Notes: a model not told the origin generated them from the letters alone. A stretch of 64,000 nt of DNA from Marmoricola sp. Leaf446 (GCF_001424755.1 NZ_LMRF01000001.1:207294-271293); one strand, 5' to 3'. Positions 45,898 to 55,669 are shown, counted from the stretch's first letter. Numbers and translations are program-made.

Positions 45898-45945
45898 GTT
45901 ACCGTCCGGCAACATCCACCCCTCGGACAGTCCGGCATTCCGGAC
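45898..45945 (-). promoter_or_regulatory. Dyad and possible ECF-type -35 between the sigma and anti-sigma genes
   Basis: A perfect dyad GTCCGG-CATT-CCGGAC (45930-45945) lies 26 bases after the sigma stop and could attenuate transcription. Further on, GGTAAC (minus strand, 45898-45903) resembles the CGTAAC -35 reported for BldN-class promoters, but the expected -10 (CGTTGA) is poorly matched. Nothing else is seen in the 193-base gap. Confidence 0.3.
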
Positions 45946-45971
45946 ACCGCGGCGAGGGCTCGTGAGGGGCC

Positions 45972-46754
45972 TCATCGGAGGTCCTCCGGCAGCGCCTTGG
46001 CGAGGTTGCGGACCCCGCGCAGCTGCAGCTGCTTGACCGCCCCGGAGCTGCGGCCGAGGACCTCGGCCGTCTCGGCGATCGAGAGGCCCTGCAGGAACCG
46101 CATCACCAGGCAGTCGCGCTGCTCGGTGGGCAGCTCGCCCAGGGCCGCCATCAGCGCCTCGTTGGTCAGCGAGGCCAGCACGGCGCTCTCGGGACCCTCG
46201 GTGGCGCTGTCGAGGGTGCCCATGTCCTCGGTGGTCTGCTCCAGGCGGGTGCGGCCGGCCTTGTAGTGGTCGGTCGTGAGGTTGCGGGCGATCGTGGTCA
46301 GCCAGGCGCCGAAGTCCTTGCCCTGCCAGCGGAAGGTGCTCATCGCGCGCAGCGCGCGGAAGAAGGTGTCCGAGGTGAGGTCCTCGGCCAGCTGCACCGA
46401 CCCCACGCGGTAGTAGAGGAACCGGAACACCCCGGCGTGGTAGTGGTCGTAGAGCTGGCCGAACGCCTCGGCGTCGCCGCCGCGGGCCAGCTCGACGAGC
46501 GCGATCAGCCGGGCCTGCTCGGCCTCGTCCTCGGCCGAGGAGGCCGCCTGGTCGGCGTCGCCGTGCTCGCCGGGTCCGCCGGTCCCACGCCCGGAGCCCG
46601 TGGTGCCGGCCGCGGCACCGGACTGCGACATGAGCAGCCGACCGGTCGTGGTGGGGACGTCGGCACCGGCGGCCACGGGGGCGGGTCCGAGCAGTACCTC
46701 GAGGACGGCGCGCCTGAGCGCGTCGAGACCGCGCAGGACCTCGTCTCGCTGCAT
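45972..46754 (-). CDS. ECF sigma factor, BldN/WhiN-like
   Basis: 260 residues; ATG with GGGAG seven bases upstream. The first ~90 residues are an extension, Gly/Ala-rich after ~25, like the pro-sequence removed from BldN in Streptomyces. Sigma region 2 follows (LYDHYHAGVFRFLYYRVG ~105, AEDLTSDTFFRALRAM ~128, FGAWLTTIARNL ~153), then region 4 (LPTEQRDCLVMRFLQGLSIAETAEVLGRSSGAVKQLQ, ~205-242). The neighbourhood (DUF5667 partner, serB-like gene, glutaredoxin, rex, hemA) is that of bldN in Streptomyces. Its targets in this organism are unknown. Confidence 0.82.
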   Translation of the reverse strand: MQRDEVLRGLDALRRAVLEVLLGPAPVAAGADVPTTTGRLLMSQSGAAAGTTGSGRGTGGPGEHGDADQAASSAEDEAEQARLIALVELARGGDAEAFGQLYDHYHAGVFRFLYYRVGSVQLAEDLTSDTFFRALRAMSTFRWQGKDFGAWLTTIARNLTTDHYKAGRTRLEQTTEDMGTLDSATEGPESAVLASLTNEALMAALGELPTEQRDCLVMRFLQGLSIAETAEVLGRSSGAVKQLQLRGVRNLAKALPEDLR

Positions 46755-46805
46755 GGCACGCTCCCACCGGCGCGACGCCGGTCTCCCTTGGCTGACCAGT
46801 TGGTG

Positions 46806-46834
46806 AGACTACGCGTCCGGTGAACGCCTGTGAA
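46806..46834 (-). promoter_or_regulatory. Promoter of the BldN-like sigma gene
   Basis: Minus strand TTCACA (46829-46834), 17-base spacer, TAGTCT (46806-46811). The leader is ~45 bases with a proper RBS. Confidence 0.5.
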
Positions 46835-46857
46835 CCGAATCGGCTCGCCAGATCTGC

Positions 46858-47796
46858 CTAGAGCACGCGCCGCCGCAACGCGTTGCCCGCGGCGGCGGTG
46901 CCGGCGACCGCGCCGGCCACCGCGGCGGTGAAGACGCCGGCCCGTGCGGCCTTGCGTCCGGTGCGGTAGTCGCGCACCCGCCAGCCCTGCGCCTTGGCGT
47001 GGTCGCGCAGCCGGGCGTCGGGGTTGATGGCGCACGGGTCGCCCACCAGGGTCAGCAGCGGGAGGTCGTTGTAGGAGTCGGAGTACGCCGAGCAGAGGGC
47101 CAGGTCGAGGCCGAACCGGTCCGCCAGCTCGCGCACCGCCACCGCCTTGGCCGAGCCGTGCAGCATTTCGCCGACCAGCTCGCCGGTGTAGACGCCGTCG
47201 ACGTGCTCGGCCACCGTGCCGAGCGCGCCGGTGAGGCCGAGCCGCCGGGCGATGATGGTCGCGATCTCGATGGGTGCCGCCGTCACCAGCCACACCCGCT
47301 GGCCCTCGTCGAGGTGCAGCTGCGCCAGCGCCCGGGTGCCGGGCCAGATCCGGTGCGCCATCCGCTCGTCGAAGATCTCCTCGCCGAGCGACTCCAGCTC
47401 CTCGACGGTGTGGCCGGCGATGAAGGACAGCGCCGAGGCGCGGGCGTCGGCGACGTGCTCGGGGTCCTCGACCCCGACGACGCGGAAGTAGGCCTGCTTC
47501 CAGGCGGCGCCCAGGATGTCCTTGGTGGTGAAGAACTCCCGACGGTGCAGCCCCCGGGCGAGGTGGAAGATCGAGGCGCCCTGCATCACGGTGTTGTCGA
47601 CGTCGAAGAACGCCGCCGTCGTCTGGTCGGCCTCGACGCTGAGCGCGCTCTCGACCTCCGCGATCGCGGCGGCGGCCTCGCCGGCGAGCTGGGAGCGGCG
47701 CTGCAGGTTGGGCGGTCGCGGCGGGGCCTTGCGGGAGGGACGCGAGGGGCGTGAGGGCCGCTTGTCGCCGGAGCGGCCGGGCGGCGGAGGGGTCAC
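46858..47796 (-). CDS. HAD-superfamily IB hydrolase (SerB-like phosphatase)
   Basis: 312 residues. [13 protein letters not shown] (~61) holds the two catalytic aspartates, [11 protein letters not shown] (~170) is motif II, and [23 protein letters not shown] (~240) holds motifs III and IV. It is the counterpart of Rv0505c (serB1); phosphoserine is one possible substrate, but HAD-IB members also act on lipids and sugars. The first ~30 residues are Arg/Pro/Ser-rich. The C-terminal ~25 residues are Ala/Gly-rich and hydrophobic and may touch the membrane. Leaderless GTG start. Confidence 0.85.
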   Translation of the reverse strand: MTPPPPGRSGDKRPSRPSRPSRKAPPRPPNLQRRSQLAGEAAAAIAEVESALSVEADQTTAAFFDVDNTVMQGASIFHLARGLHRREFFTTKDILGAAWKQAYFRVVGVEDPEHVADARASALSFIAGHTVEELESLGEEIFDERMAHRIWPGTRALAQLHLDEGQRVWLVTAAPIEIATIIARRLGLTGALGTVAEHVDGVYTGELVGEMLHGSAKAVAVRELADRFGLDLALCSAYSDSYNDLPLLTLVGDPCAINPDARLRDHAKAQGWRVRDYRTGRKAARAGVFTAAVAGAVAGTAAAGNALRRRVL

Positions 47797-47803
47797 GCGG
47801 CAC

Positions 47804-47809
47804 AGCCTA
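47804..47809 (-). promoter_or_regulatory. -10 box of leaderless serB-like gene
   Basis: TAGGCT on the minus strand, 7 bases before the GTG at 47796. Confidence 0.5.
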
Positions 47810-47840
47810 GGGGCACCTCGCCGTGTGGGAGACTCCTCCG

Positions 47841-49421
47841 ATGGAGTCCAACGTCGCCGACCTCCTGACCCGGGCGTGCGTCGAGGAACCCGGCAAGACG
47901 GCGCTCTCCGAGGCGGTCACCGGTCGCAGCGTGACGTGGGCCGGGCTCGACGACCTGGTGGAGCGCGTGGTGCAGGGGCTGGCCGACGCCGGCATGGTCG
48001 CCGGCTACCGCGTGATGATCGCCGCGGGCAACAGCATCGAGTTCGTCGCGGCCTACCTCGGCGTGCTGCGGGCCGGGATGGTCGCGGTGCCGGTCAACCC
48101 GCGCAGCGTGACCGGCGAGCTGGTGCGCGTCCTGGTCGACTCCGGCACCCGGATGGTGGTGGCCGACGCCGCCACCGTCACCACCGTGCGCGCCGCAGTC
48201 CGCGGGCTGGGCGAGGCCATGGTGGCCGCCGGTCAGGAGGCCTCGGCCCGGCCCCGCATCGTCACCGTCGGCACCACCCTGGAGCCGGGGGAGCGCGGGT
48301 GGGACCAGCTGGTCTCCCGGGGAGGTCGTCCCACGCCGGTGCGCCCCGACCCCGAGGGCCTGGCGGTGCTGCTCTACACGAGCGGCACCTCCGGGCGTCC
48401 CCGCGCGGCGATGCTGTCGCACCGGGCACTGCTGGCCAACGTCGAGCAGGTGGCGACCGCCGACCCGCCGATGGTGACCGGGCGCGACGTCGTCCTCGGG
48501 GTGCTGCCGCTCTACCACGTCTACGGCCTCAACGCGGTGCTCGGCCAGGTGCTGCGCCAGCACGCCCGGCTGGTGCTCGTCGACGGCTTCGACCCCGAGG
48601 GCTCGCTCGACCTGATCGAGGACGAGGCGGTCTCGGTCGTCCCCGTGGCGCCGCCGGTCTTCTCGGCCTGGCTGGGGGTCCCCGGCCTGGAGGAGCGGCT
48701 CGGTCCGGTGCGGCTGGTGCTGAGCGGCTCCGCGCCGCTCGCGCCCGAGCTCACCGAGGCCTTCACCGAGCGCACCACCGTCGAGGTGCACCAGGGCTAC
48801 GGCCTGACCGAGGCCGCCCCCGTGGTCACCTCGACCCTCGGGCAGCCGCTGCGACCGCGCTCGGTGGGCCGTCCGCTCACCGGCATCGAGGTGCGGCTGG
48901 TCGACGAGGCGGGCCGCACGCCCGAGCCCGCCGACGCGGGCCAGATCGAGCTGCGCGGCGCCAACCTGTTCTCCGGCTACTGGCCCGACGGGGCGGGCGG
49001 TCCCGACGCCGAGGGCTGGTGGGCCACCGGCGACGTCGGCTACCTCGACGCCGACGGCCACCTCTACCTCGTCGACCGCGTCAAGGACCTCGTCATCGTC
49101 TCGGGCTTCAACGTCTTCCCCGTCGAGGTCGAGGAGGTCGTCGGCGAGCTCGCCGAGGTGGCCCAGGTCGCGGTCGTGGGCGTGCCCGACGAGGCGACCG
49201 GCGAGGCCGTCGTGGCCTACGTCGTGCCGTCCGGCTCGCGGCTGTCCGCCGACGAGCTCCAGGACGTCGTACGCCGCCACTGCGCCGACCGGCTGGCCCG
49301 CTTCAAGCAGCCGACCGTGGTCGAGGTGGTCGACCAGCTGCCCTACACCGCGACCGGCAAGGTGCAGAAGGGCCGGCTGCGTGCCGAGGCCCGCCGCCGC
49401 GACCCCGGGCTGCTGCGGTGA
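47841..49421 (+). CDS. AMP-dependent acyl-CoA synthetase/ligase
   Basis: 526 residues, ANL superfamily. [19 protein letters not shown] (~180) is the P-loop, [11 protein letters not shown] (~320) the A5 motif, [14 protein letters not shown] (~398) and [17 protein letters not shown] (~418) the A7-A8 hinge, and YTATGKVQK (~503) carries the catalytic Lys. It activates a carboxylic acid, probably a fatty acid, as an acyl-AMP and then a CoA thioester. Start at the ATG at 47841; an upstream ATG adds 6 residues only. Overlaps the next gene by four bases. Confidence 0.9.
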   Translation: MESNVADLLTRACVEEPGKTALSEAVTGRSVTWAGLDDLVERVVQGLADAGMVAGYRVMIAAGNSIEFVAAYLGVLRAGMVAVPVNPRSVTGELVRVLVDSGTRMVVADAATVTTVRAAVRGLGEAMVAAGQEASARPRIVTVGTTLEPGERGWDQLVSRGGRPTPVRPDPEGLAVLLYTSGTSGRPRAAMLSHRALLANVEQVATADPPMVTGRDVVLGVLPLYHVYGLNAVLGQVLRQHARLVLVDGFDPEGSLDLIEDEAVSVVPVAPPVFSAWLGVPGLEERLGPVRLVLSGSAPLAPELTEAFTERTTVEVHQGYGLTEAAPVVTSTLGQPLRPRSVGRPLTGIEVRLVDEAGRTPEPADAGQIELRGANLFSGYWPDGAGGPDAEGWWATGDVGYLDADGHLYLVDRVKDLVIVSGFNVFPVEVEEVVGELAEVAQVAVVGVPDEATGEAVVAYVVPSGSRLSADELQDVVRRHCADRLARFKQPTVVEVVDQLPYTATGKVQKGRLRAEARRRDPGLLR

Positions 49422-49666
49422 CCGCCCGCGTCACGCTCTACACCCGGGTCGGGTGCCACCTGTGCGAGGAGGCCCGCACGGTCGTCCAGTCGGTGTGCGA
49501 GGACCTCGGGGAGGGCTTCGAGGAGGTCGACGTCGACTCCTCGGCCGAGCTCCAGGAGGCCTACACCGAGCAGGTGCCGGTGACGCTGGTCGACGGCCGC
49601 CGCCACGACTTCTGGCGGGTCGACGAGCGTCGGCTGCGGGCGGCGCTGGCCCGTCCCGCGGGCTGA
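49418..49666 (+). CDS. Glutaredoxin-like (DUF836) protein
   Basis: 82 residues. VTLYTRVGCHLCEEA at the N-terminus has the redox CHLC motif, and EQVPVTLVDGRRHDFWRVDERRL (~52-74) has the cis-Pro of the thioredoxin fold. It is the counterpart of Rv0508, always just before rex or hemA in actinobacteria. Partner unknown; a thiol-disulfide role beside a redox-sensing regulator is plausible. GTG start inside the stop of the ligase gene. Confidence 0.88.
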   Translation: MTARVTLYTRVGCHLCEEARTVVQSVCEDLGEGFEEVDVDSSAELQEAYTEQVPVTLVDGRRHDFWRVDERRLRAALARPAG

Positions 49667-49746
49667 GCCGACACCCCTCCCGGCCAGGTCAGCGGCCCGG
49701 CCGGAGCTCGCACGACGCGACGGACCCGGGGGTAGGCCCCCGGTGG

Positions 49747-49764
49747 AGGTGAGCATTCTCACCT
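49747..49764. promoter_or_regulatory. Perfect dyad between the glutaredoxin gene and rex
   Basis: AGGTGAG-CATT-CTCACCT, 7-bp arms with a 4-base loop. It may end the ligase-glutaredoxin transcript or bind a regulator upstream of the rex promoter. Confidence 0.4.
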
Positions 49765-49788
49765 GTGCTAGCCCTGGGCCGTCGCTGG

Positions 49789-49808
49789 TTTGTTCGCGAG
49801 TTCACAAA
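49789..49808. promoter_or_regulatory. Rex operator (ROP site)
   Basis: TTGTTCG-CGAG-TTCACAA fits TTGTGAA-N4-TTCACAA with a perfect right half and four of seven bases in the left half, inside TTTGT...ACAAA. It overlaps the -35/spacer of the predicted promoter (-35 TTGTTC 49790-49795, -10 TAGAGT 49813-49818, spacer 17), so Rex would repress its own operon. Confidence 0.7.
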
Positions 49809-49875
49809 CTCCTAGAGTGATCGAGGCCCTCCAGTCCAGGAGGGTGCTCCGACCGGTCTGGAGAGTGTCACCAGC

Positions 49876-50571
49876 GTGAGTGCGACCAGGATCCCCGAGG
49901 CGACGGTGGCCCGTCTCCCGGTCTACCTCCGGGCGCTCAACGCGATGAGCGAGGCCGGCACCACGACCTGCTCGAGCCTCGAGCTCGCGACCGCCGCCGG
50001 CGTCAACAGCGCCAAGTTGCGCAAGGACCTCTCCCACCTCGGCTCCTACGGCACCCGTGGGGTCGGCTACGACGTCGACTACCTGCGCTACCAGATCTCG
50101 CGCGAGATCGGCCTGACCCAGGACTGGCCCGTCGTCGTCGTCGGCATCGGCAACCTGGGCCACGCGCTCGCCAACTACTCCGGCTTCTCCTCCCGCGGCT
50201 TCCGCACCGTCGCCCTGCTCGACGCCGACGGCTCCCGCCAGGGAGAGGTGGTCGCCGGGCTGGAGATCCGCTCCTTCGACGACCTCGAGGAGGTCGTGGC
50301 CGAGCACGGCGTCGGCATCGGCGTCATCGCCACCCCGGCCGTGGCCGCCCAGGACGTCGCCGACCGCATGGTCGCCGTCGGCATCCGCAGCATCCTCAAC
50401 TTCGCGCCGACGATCCTGACCCTGCCCGAGGGCGTCGACGTGCGCCGCGTCGACCTCTCCAGCGAGCTGCAGATCCTCGCCTACCACGAGCAGCGCAAGG
50501 CCTCGGCCGCCTCGGCGCCCGCGATCGTCGTCGAGCAGGTCGCCCGGACCGCCGCCGGAGGTGCCCGATGA
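49876..50571 (+). CDS. rex: Redox-sensing transcriptional repressor Rex
   Basis: 231 residues, GTG start. N-terminal winged helix (PEATVARLPVYLRALNAM, NSAKLRKDLSHLGSYGTRGVGYDV ~45-68), then a Rossmann domain with VVVGIGNLGHALANY (~78) and a domain-swapped C-terminal helix (LAYHEQRKA). Rex binds operators when NAD+ is high and leaves when NADH rises. Here it heads the heme operon, the same arrangement as rex-hemACD in Streptomyces. The stop overlaps the hemA ATG (ATGA). Confidence 0.96.
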   Translation: MSATRIPEATVARLPVYLRALNAMSEAGTTTCSSLELATAAGVNSAKLRKDLSHLGSYGTRGVGYDVDYLRYQISREIGLTQDWPVVVVGIGNLGHALANYSGFSSRGFRTVALLDADGSRQGEVVAGLEIRSFDDLEEVVAEHGVGIGVIATPAVAAQDVADRMVAVGIRSILNFAPTILTLPEGVDVRRVDLSSELQILAYHEQRKASAASAPAIVVEQVARTAAGGAR

Positions 50572-51866
50572 GCGTCCTGGTGGTGGGCCTGTCCCACAAG
50601 ACCGCCCCCGTGCCCGTGCTGGAGCAGGTGGCGCTGGACGCCGACGGCGTGCAGAAGCTGATCCGCGAGGTCACCGACGTCGAGCACGTCCTGGAGGCCA
50701 CGGTCATCTCGACGTGCAACCGCACCGAGGTCTACGCCGACGTCGACCGCTTCCACGGCAGCGTCGAGGCGATCTCGCGGATGCTCGGGGAGCGCACCGG
50801 TCGCCCGGCCGAGGAGATGCTCGAGCACCTCTACGTCCACTACGACGACGGCGCCGTCAGCCATCTCTTCCACGTCGCCGCGGGCCTCGACTCGATGGTG
50901 CTCGGCGAGAGCCAGATCCTCGGCCAGACCCGTGAGGCGCTGCGCGTGGGCCAGGAGGTCGGCACCGTCGGCCCCTCGCTCAACGTGCTGTTCCAGCAGG
51001 CGCTGCGCGTCGGCAAGCGCTCGCACGCCGAGACCGACATCGACCGCGTCGCGCCCAGCCTGGTCGCCACCGCGCTCGACCGGGCCGTGGCCCACGTCGG
51101 CCCGCTGGCCGGCAAGCGCGTGCTCGTCGTCGGTGCCGGCTCGATGGCCGGCCTCACCGTCGCCACCGTCACCCGTGCCGGTGCCGGCGCGGTCACCGTG
51201 GCCAACCGCTCGCCCGAGGGCGCGGCCCGCCTCGCCCGGCAGTACGACGCCACGCCGATCTCGCTGGCCGACCTCGGCGCCTGGACCGCCCCGGTCGACA
51301 TCGTCGTCTCGTGCACCGGCGCGGCCGGGCAGGTGCTCTCCGCCGAGGCGGTCGCCGCGCGACGCGCCGACCCGACCCGGCCGCTGGCCGTCGTCGACCT
51401 GGCGCTGCCCCGCGACGTCGACCCGGCCGTGGCCGACCTGCCCGGCGTCCGCCTGGTCGCCCTCGACACCCTGGCCGCCGAGCTCGAGGCCAGCCCCGAG
51501 GGCGCCGACGTCGACGGCGTGCGCACCATCGTCAGCCAGGAGCTGGCCGCCTTCCTCACCGCCCGCCGGAGCCAGAGCGTCACCCCCACCGTGGTGGCAC
51601 TGCGCACCATGGCCACGGGCGTGCTCGAGGGCGAGCTGGCCCGCCTGGCCCACCGCCTGCCCGACCTCGACGACGCCACCCGCGCCGAGGTCGAGCGCAC
51701 CCTGCGCCGGGTCGTGGAGAAGCTGCTGCACCACCCGACCGTGCGGGTCAAGGAGCTGGCCAACGAGTCGGGTGCCGTGTCCTACGCCGCGGCGCTCGCC
51801 GAGCTGTTCGCCCTCGACCCCGAGGCCGTCGTGGCCGTGACCCGGGCGGAGGTGGAGCGCCCGTGA
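50568..51866 (+). CDS. hemA: Glutamyl-tRNA reductase
   Basis: 432 residues. SVLVVGLSHKTAPVPVLE at the start, the catalytic Cys in VISTCNRTEVY (~50), the His in LFHVAAGLDSMVLGESQILGQ (~103-123), and the NADPH loop VLVVGAGSMAG (~185). It reduces Glu-tRNA to glutamate-1-semialdehyde, the first step of C5 heme synthesis; HemL, encoded near 57 kb, does the next. Four-base overlaps with rex and hemC bind the operon together. Confidence 0.97.
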   Translation: MSVLVVGLSHKTAPVPVLEQVALDADGVQKLIREVTDVEHVLEATVISTCNRTEVYADVDRFHGSVEAISRMLGERTGRPAEEMLEHLYVHYDDGAVSHLFHVAAGLDSMVLGESQILGQTREALRVGQEVGTVGPSLNVLFQQALRVGKRSHAETDIDRVAPSLVATALDRAVAHVGPLAGKRVLVVGAGSMAGLTVATVTRAGAGAVTVANRSPEGAARLARQYDATPISLADLGAWTAPVDIVVSCTGAAGQVLSAEAVAARRADPTRPLAVVDLALPRDVDPAVADLPGVRLVALDTLAAELEASPEGADVDGVRTIVSQELAAFLTARRSQSVTPTVVALRTMATGVLEGELARLAHRLPDLDDATRAEVERTLRRVVEKLLHHPTVRVKELANESGAVSYAAALAELFALDPEAVVAVTRAEVERP

Positions 51867-52846
51867 CCGGCACCGCCACCACGCCCGAGACCACGCCTGA
51901 GACCACGTCCGGGGATCCCCGCACCCGCGTGGTCCGCATCGGCACCCGCGCCTCGGCGCTGGCCCGCACGCAGAGCGGTCTGGTCGCCGACCGGCTCACC
52001 GAGGTGACCGGCCTGGCCACCGAGCTGGTGCACATCCGCACCCACGGCGACGTCTCCACCGAGCCGCTGGCCCAGATGGGCGGCACCGGTGTCTTCGTCA
52101 GCGCGCTGCGCGAGGCCTTGCTGCGCGGTGAGGTCGACCTGGCGGTGCACTCGCTCAAGGACCTCCCGACCGCCCCGCCGGAGGGCATCGCGCTGGCCGC
52201 CGTGCCGCCCCGCGAGGACCCCCGCGACGTCGTCGTGGCCCGCGACGGGCTCACCCTCGGCGAGCTCCCGCAGGGCGCGACCGTCGGCACCGGCGCCCCG
52301 CGCCGCGTCGCCCAGATCGCCGCGCTCGGCCTCGGGGTCGACCTCGTGGGCGTGCGCGGCAACGTCGACACCCGCATCGGCAAGGTCCGCTCCGGCGAGC
52401 TCGACGCCGTCGTCCTGGCCCGCGCCGGCCTGGCCCGCCTCGACCGGGTCGAGGAGGCCACCGAGGTGCTCGACCCGATCCAGGTGCTCCCGGCCCCCGG
52501 GCAGGGTGCGCTGGCGGTCGAGTGCCGTGCCGACGACGACCTCGTCGCGACCGTGGCCGGGGCCCTCGACGACGCCCTCACCCGCGCCTGCGTGACGGTC
52601 GAGCGCGTGCTGCTCGCCGAGCTCGAGGCGGGCTGCTCGGCCCCGGTCGGCGCCCTGGCCGAAGTTGCCATGGGGGACTCCGGTGACGAACTGTGGGTCC
52701 GTGCGGTCGCACTGTCCCCCGACGGGACGCTGTCCGTACGCCGCTCGGCCTCGGGGCCGCTCGAGGACCCCGAGGGCCTCGGCCGGTCGCTGGCCGCCGA
52801 GATGCTGGCCGAGGGCGCGGCCGACCTGATCGCCCCCGAGACCTGA
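51863..52846 (+). CDS. hemC: Porphobilinogen deaminase (hydroxymethylbilane synthase)
   Basis: 327 residues, GTG start overlapping hemA. A Thr/Pro-rich stretch of ~18 residues precedes RIGTRASALARTQ (~28). VDLAVHSLKDLPT (~92), the catalytic-Asp region and GAPRRVAQIAALG (~142), VRGNVDTRIGK (~167), APGQGALAVECR (~212), and the dipyrromethane-cofactor Cys in ELEAGCSAPVGA (~255) are present. It joins four porphobilinogens into hydroxymethylbilane. Confidence 0.97.
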   Translation: MTGTATTPETTPETTSGDPRTRVVRIGTRASALARTQSGLVADRLTEVTGLATELVHIRTHGDVSTEPLAQMGGTGVFVSALREALLRGEVDLAVHSLKDLPTAPPEGIALAAVPPREDPRDVVVARDGLTLGELPQGATVGTGAPRRVAQIAALGLGVDLVGVRGNVDTRIGKVRSGELDAVVLARAGLARLDRVEEATEVLDPIQVLPAPGQGALAVECRADDDLVATVAGALDDALTRACVTVERVLLAELEAGCSAPVGALAEVAMGDSGDELWVRAVALSPDGTLSVRRSASGPLEDPEGLGRSLAAEMLAEGAADLIAPET

Positions 52847-52910
52847 CGCAGCACCGCACCACCCGCACCACGCACCTGGACGCAGTCACCGAAGTAGCAA
52901 GAAGGCGATA

Positions 52911-54605
52911 GTGAGCAAGCAGAACACCACCAGCACCCGCGCCGCAGCAACGGGCGCCGGCACGGCCTCCGCGGGGCGGCCCACCAAGTGGGTCTCCTTC
53001 GTCGGCAGCGGCCCGGGCGACCCCGGGCTGCTGACCGTGCGCGCCGTCGAGCTGCTGCGCGACGCCGAGGTCGTCGTCACCGAGGTCCCCGACCACCAGG
53101 CCCTGGTGCGCTCGGTCCTGGGCCTGGCGGCCCCGCTCGAGGACGACGCCGAGGCCGAGCTCCCCGGCCCGCTGTTCGTCGACGGGGGCTTCGGCGAGGA
53201 CGGCCAGCCGCTGACCCACGCCGCGCGCGCCAAGGTCGTGGTCAAGCACGCCAAGTCCGGCAAGCGCGTGGTCCGGCTGATGGCCGGCGACCCCTTCCTC
53301 TACGCCTCGGGGCCCGAGGAGGCGCTGGCCTGCACCAAGGCCGACGTCGGCTTCGAGATCGTCCCGGGCGTGTCCTCGGTCAGTGCCGTCCCGGCGTACG
53401 CCGGCATCCCGCTCACCACCAAGAACCACCGCGAGGTGGCTGTGGTCTCGTGCGGCGACGCCAAGATCGACTGGGCGTCGTACGCCACCCACCCGACGCT
53501 GGTGCTGCTCTCCGCCGTCGGCGCGATCGGCCAGGTCGCGGCCGAGCTGGTCGCGGCCGGCCGCCCCGGTGACACCCCGGTCTCGATGACCCGCACCGGC
53601 ACGCTCACCACGCAGGAGACGGTCGTCTCCACCCTCGACGACATCGCCGCCGACGCCCACGCCGCCGGCATGACGCCCCCCGCGGTCACCGTGGTCGGCC
53701 CGGTCGTCGACCTGCGCCAGACGCTGTCGTGGTTCGAGACCAAGCCGCTGTTCGGCTGGCGCGTGCTGGTGCCCCGCACCAAGGAGCAGGCGGGCGGTCT
53801 CTCGGCCCGGCTGCGCGGCTACGGCGCGACGCCCGAGGAGGTGCCGACCATCTCGGTCGAGCCGCCCCGCAACCCGCTGCAGATGGACAAGGCCGTGCGC
53901 GGCCTCGTCGAGGGCCGCTACGAGTGGATCGCCTTCACCTCGGTCAACGCGGTCCGCGCGGTGCGCGAGAAGTTCGAGGAGTACGGCCTCGACGCCCGTG
54001 CCTTCTCCGGCCTCAAGATCGCCGCGGTCGGCGACAAGACCGCGGCCGCCCTGCGCGACTGGGGCCTCAACGCCGACCTCGTGCCCTCGGGCGAGCAGTC
54101 CGCCCGCGGGCTGCTCGAGGACTGGCCGCCCTACGACGACCTGCTCGACCCGATCAACCGCGTCTTCCTGCCGCGCGCCGACATCGCCACGGAGACCCTG
54201 GTCGCCGGGCTGGTCGAGCTCGGCTGGGAGGTCGACGACGTGACGGCCTACCGCACCGTCCGGGCGGCCCCGCCGCCGGCGCCGGTGCGCGAGGCGATCA
54301 AGTCGGGCAAGTTCGACGCGGTCGTGTTCACGTCGTCCTCGACGGTGCGCAACCTGGTCGGCATCGCCGGCAAGCCGCACACCTCGACGATCATCGGCGT
54401 GATCGGCCCCGCCACGGCCAAGACGGCCGAGGAACACGGCCTGCGCGTCGACGTGATGGCCTCCGAGCCGTCGGTCGAGGAGCTGGTCGACGCGCTCGCC
54501 GACTTCGGTGGTGCACGGCGCACCGCGCTGCTCGACCAGGGCCAGCCGGTGACCAAGCCGTCCGACCGTCGTCCGGCCACCCGCCGCAAGGCGAGCTCGA
54601 AGTAG
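52911..54605 (+). CDS. Bifunctional uroporphyrinogen-III C-methyltransferase / uroporphyrinogen-III synthase
   Basis: 564 residues, GTG start with AGAAGG 7-8 bases upstream. Residues ~27-270 are a SAM-dependent tetrapyrrole methylase: [19 protein letters not shown] (~32), [18 protein letters not shown] (~122), [20 protein letters not shown] (~146). Residues ~285-545 are the HemD fold: [22 protein letters not shown] (~285), [12 protein letters not shown] (~340), [14 protein letters not shown] (~468). The fusion makes uroporphyrinogen III and can methylate it towards siroheme or cobalamin; it is the standard actinobacterial form (compare Rv0511). The last ~25 residues are basic. Confidence 0.94.
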   Translation: MSKQNTTSTRAAATGAGTASAGRPTKWVSFVGSGPGDPGLLTVRAVELLRDAEVVVTEVPDHQALVRSVLGLAAPLEDDAEAELPGPLFVDGGFGEDGQPLTHAARAKVVVKHAKSGKRVVRLMAGDPFLYASGPEEALACTKADVGFEIVPGVSSVSAVPAYAGIPLTTKNHREVAVVSCGDAKIDWASYATHPTLVLLSAVGAIGQVAAELVAAGRPGDTPVSMTRTGTLTTQETVVSTLDDIAADAHAAGMTPPAVTVVGPVVDLRQTLSWFETKPLFGWRVLVPRTKEQAGGLSARLRGYGATPEEVPTISVEPPRNPLQMDKAVRGLVEGRYEWIAFTSVNAVRAVREKFEEYGLDARAFSGLKIAAVGDKTAAALRDWGLNADLVPSGEQSARGLLEDWPPYDDLLDPINRVFLPRADIATETLVAGLVELGWEVDDVTAYRTVRAAPPPAPVREAIKSGKFDAVVFTSSSTVRNLVGIAGKPHTSTIIGVIGPATAKTAEEHGLRVDVMASEPSVEELVDALADFGGARRTALLDQGQPVTKPSDRRPATRRKASSK

Positions 54606-54607
54606 CC

Positions 54608-55588
54608 GTGACCGGCTTCCCCGAGGTCCGGCCGCGGCGGCTGCGGCGTACGCCCGCGCTGCGGCGGATGGTGGCCGAGACCGCGCTGCGGCCCTCGCAG
54701 CTGGTGCTGCCGATGTTCGTCGGCGAGGGGCTCACCGAGCCCCACGAGATCGCGAGCATGCCCGGCGTCGTGCAGCACACCCGCGACTCGCTGAAGCGGG
54801 CGGCGGCGGAGGCGGTCGAGGCCGGCCTGGGCGGCGTGATGCTCTTCGGGCTGCCCGAGACCAAGGACGCCGAGGGCTCGGGCGCGCTCGACCCCGCCGG
54901 CATCCTCAACGTCGCGATCACCGACGTCGTGGCCGAGGTCGGCGACGGGCTCACGGTCATGTCCGACCTGTGCCTGGACGAGTTCACCGACCACGGCCAC
55001 TGCGGCGTGCTCGACCCCGACGGATGGGTCGACAACGACCGCACCCTGGAGATCTACGGCCAGATGGCGCTCGCCCACGCCGCCGCCGGCGTCGACCTGG
55101 TCGCGCCCAGCGGCATGATGGACGGCCAGGTCGGCGTGATCCGACGGGCGCTGGACGCCGAGGAGCACGCGGGCGTCGGCATCCTGGCGTACTCCGCCAA
55201 GTACGCCTCCGCGTTCTTCGGCCCCTTCCGCGAGGCCGTGAACTCCTCGCTGGTCGGCGACCGCCGCACCTACCAGCAGGACACCCCCAACCGGCTCGAG
55301 GGCGTGCGCGAGACCCGCCTCGACATCGAGGAGGGCGCGGACATCGTCATGGTCAAGCCCGCCCTGGCCTACCTCGACGTGCTCCACGCCGTGCGCCAGG
55401 CCGTCGAGGTGCCGGTCGCGGCGTACAACGTCTCCGGGGAGTACGCCATGGTCGAGGCCGCCGCCCAGCGCGGCTGGATCGACCGCGACACCGCCCTGAT
55501 GGAGACCCTGATGTCGATCCGCCGGGCCGGCGCCGACATCATCCTCACCTACTGGGCCATGGACGCCGTCCGCCTCCTCGACGCCTGA
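54608..55588 (+). CDS. hemB: Delta-aminolevulinic acid dehydratase (porphobilinogen synthase)
   Basis: 326 residues, GTG start two bases after the previous stop. [18 protein letters not shown] and [10 protein letters not shown] (~34) begin the family pattern; [14 protein letters not shown] (~120) is the metal-binding region; the Schiff-base lysines are in [16 protein letters not shown] (~198) and [13 protein letters not shown] (~250). It condenses two aminolevulinates to porphobilinogen, the substrate of HemC. Last gene of the rex operon. Confidence 0.97.
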   Translation: MTGFPEVRPRRLRRTPALRRMVAETALRPSQLVLPMFVGEGLTEPHEIASMPGVVQHTRDSLKRAAAEAVEAGLGGVMLFGLPETKDAEGSGALDPAGILNVAITDVVAEVGDGLTVMSDLCLDEFTDHGHCGVLDPDGWVDNDRTLEIYGQMALAHAAAGVDLVAPSGMMDGQVGVIRRALDAEEHAGVGILAYSAKYASAFFGPFREAVNSSLVGDRRTYQQDTPNRLEGVRETRLDIEEGADIVMVKPALAYLDVLHAVRQAVEVPVAAYNVSGEYAMVEAAAQRGWIDRDTALMETLMSIRRAGADIILTYWAMDAVRLLDA

Positions 55589-55638
55589 CCCGTCTTTGCA
55601 GGACGAGGACGTCTGCTCTCCTCGCCAGCGGGGAACGA

Positions 55639-55669
55639 CGAAGCCCCCGGCCCAAGGCCGGGGGCTTCG
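55639..55669. terminator. Bidirectional terminator between hemB and the lytic transglycosylase
   Basis: A perfect 14-bp stem (CGAAGCCCCCGGCC / GGCCGGGGGCTTCG) with a CAA loop, 50 bases after hemB and 9 bases before the convergent stop. Confidence 0.88.

Noticed and set aside
52911-54605. The methyltransferase-HemD fusion as a new gene fusion
   Set aside because: The same fusion is standard in Mycobacterium and Streptomyces.
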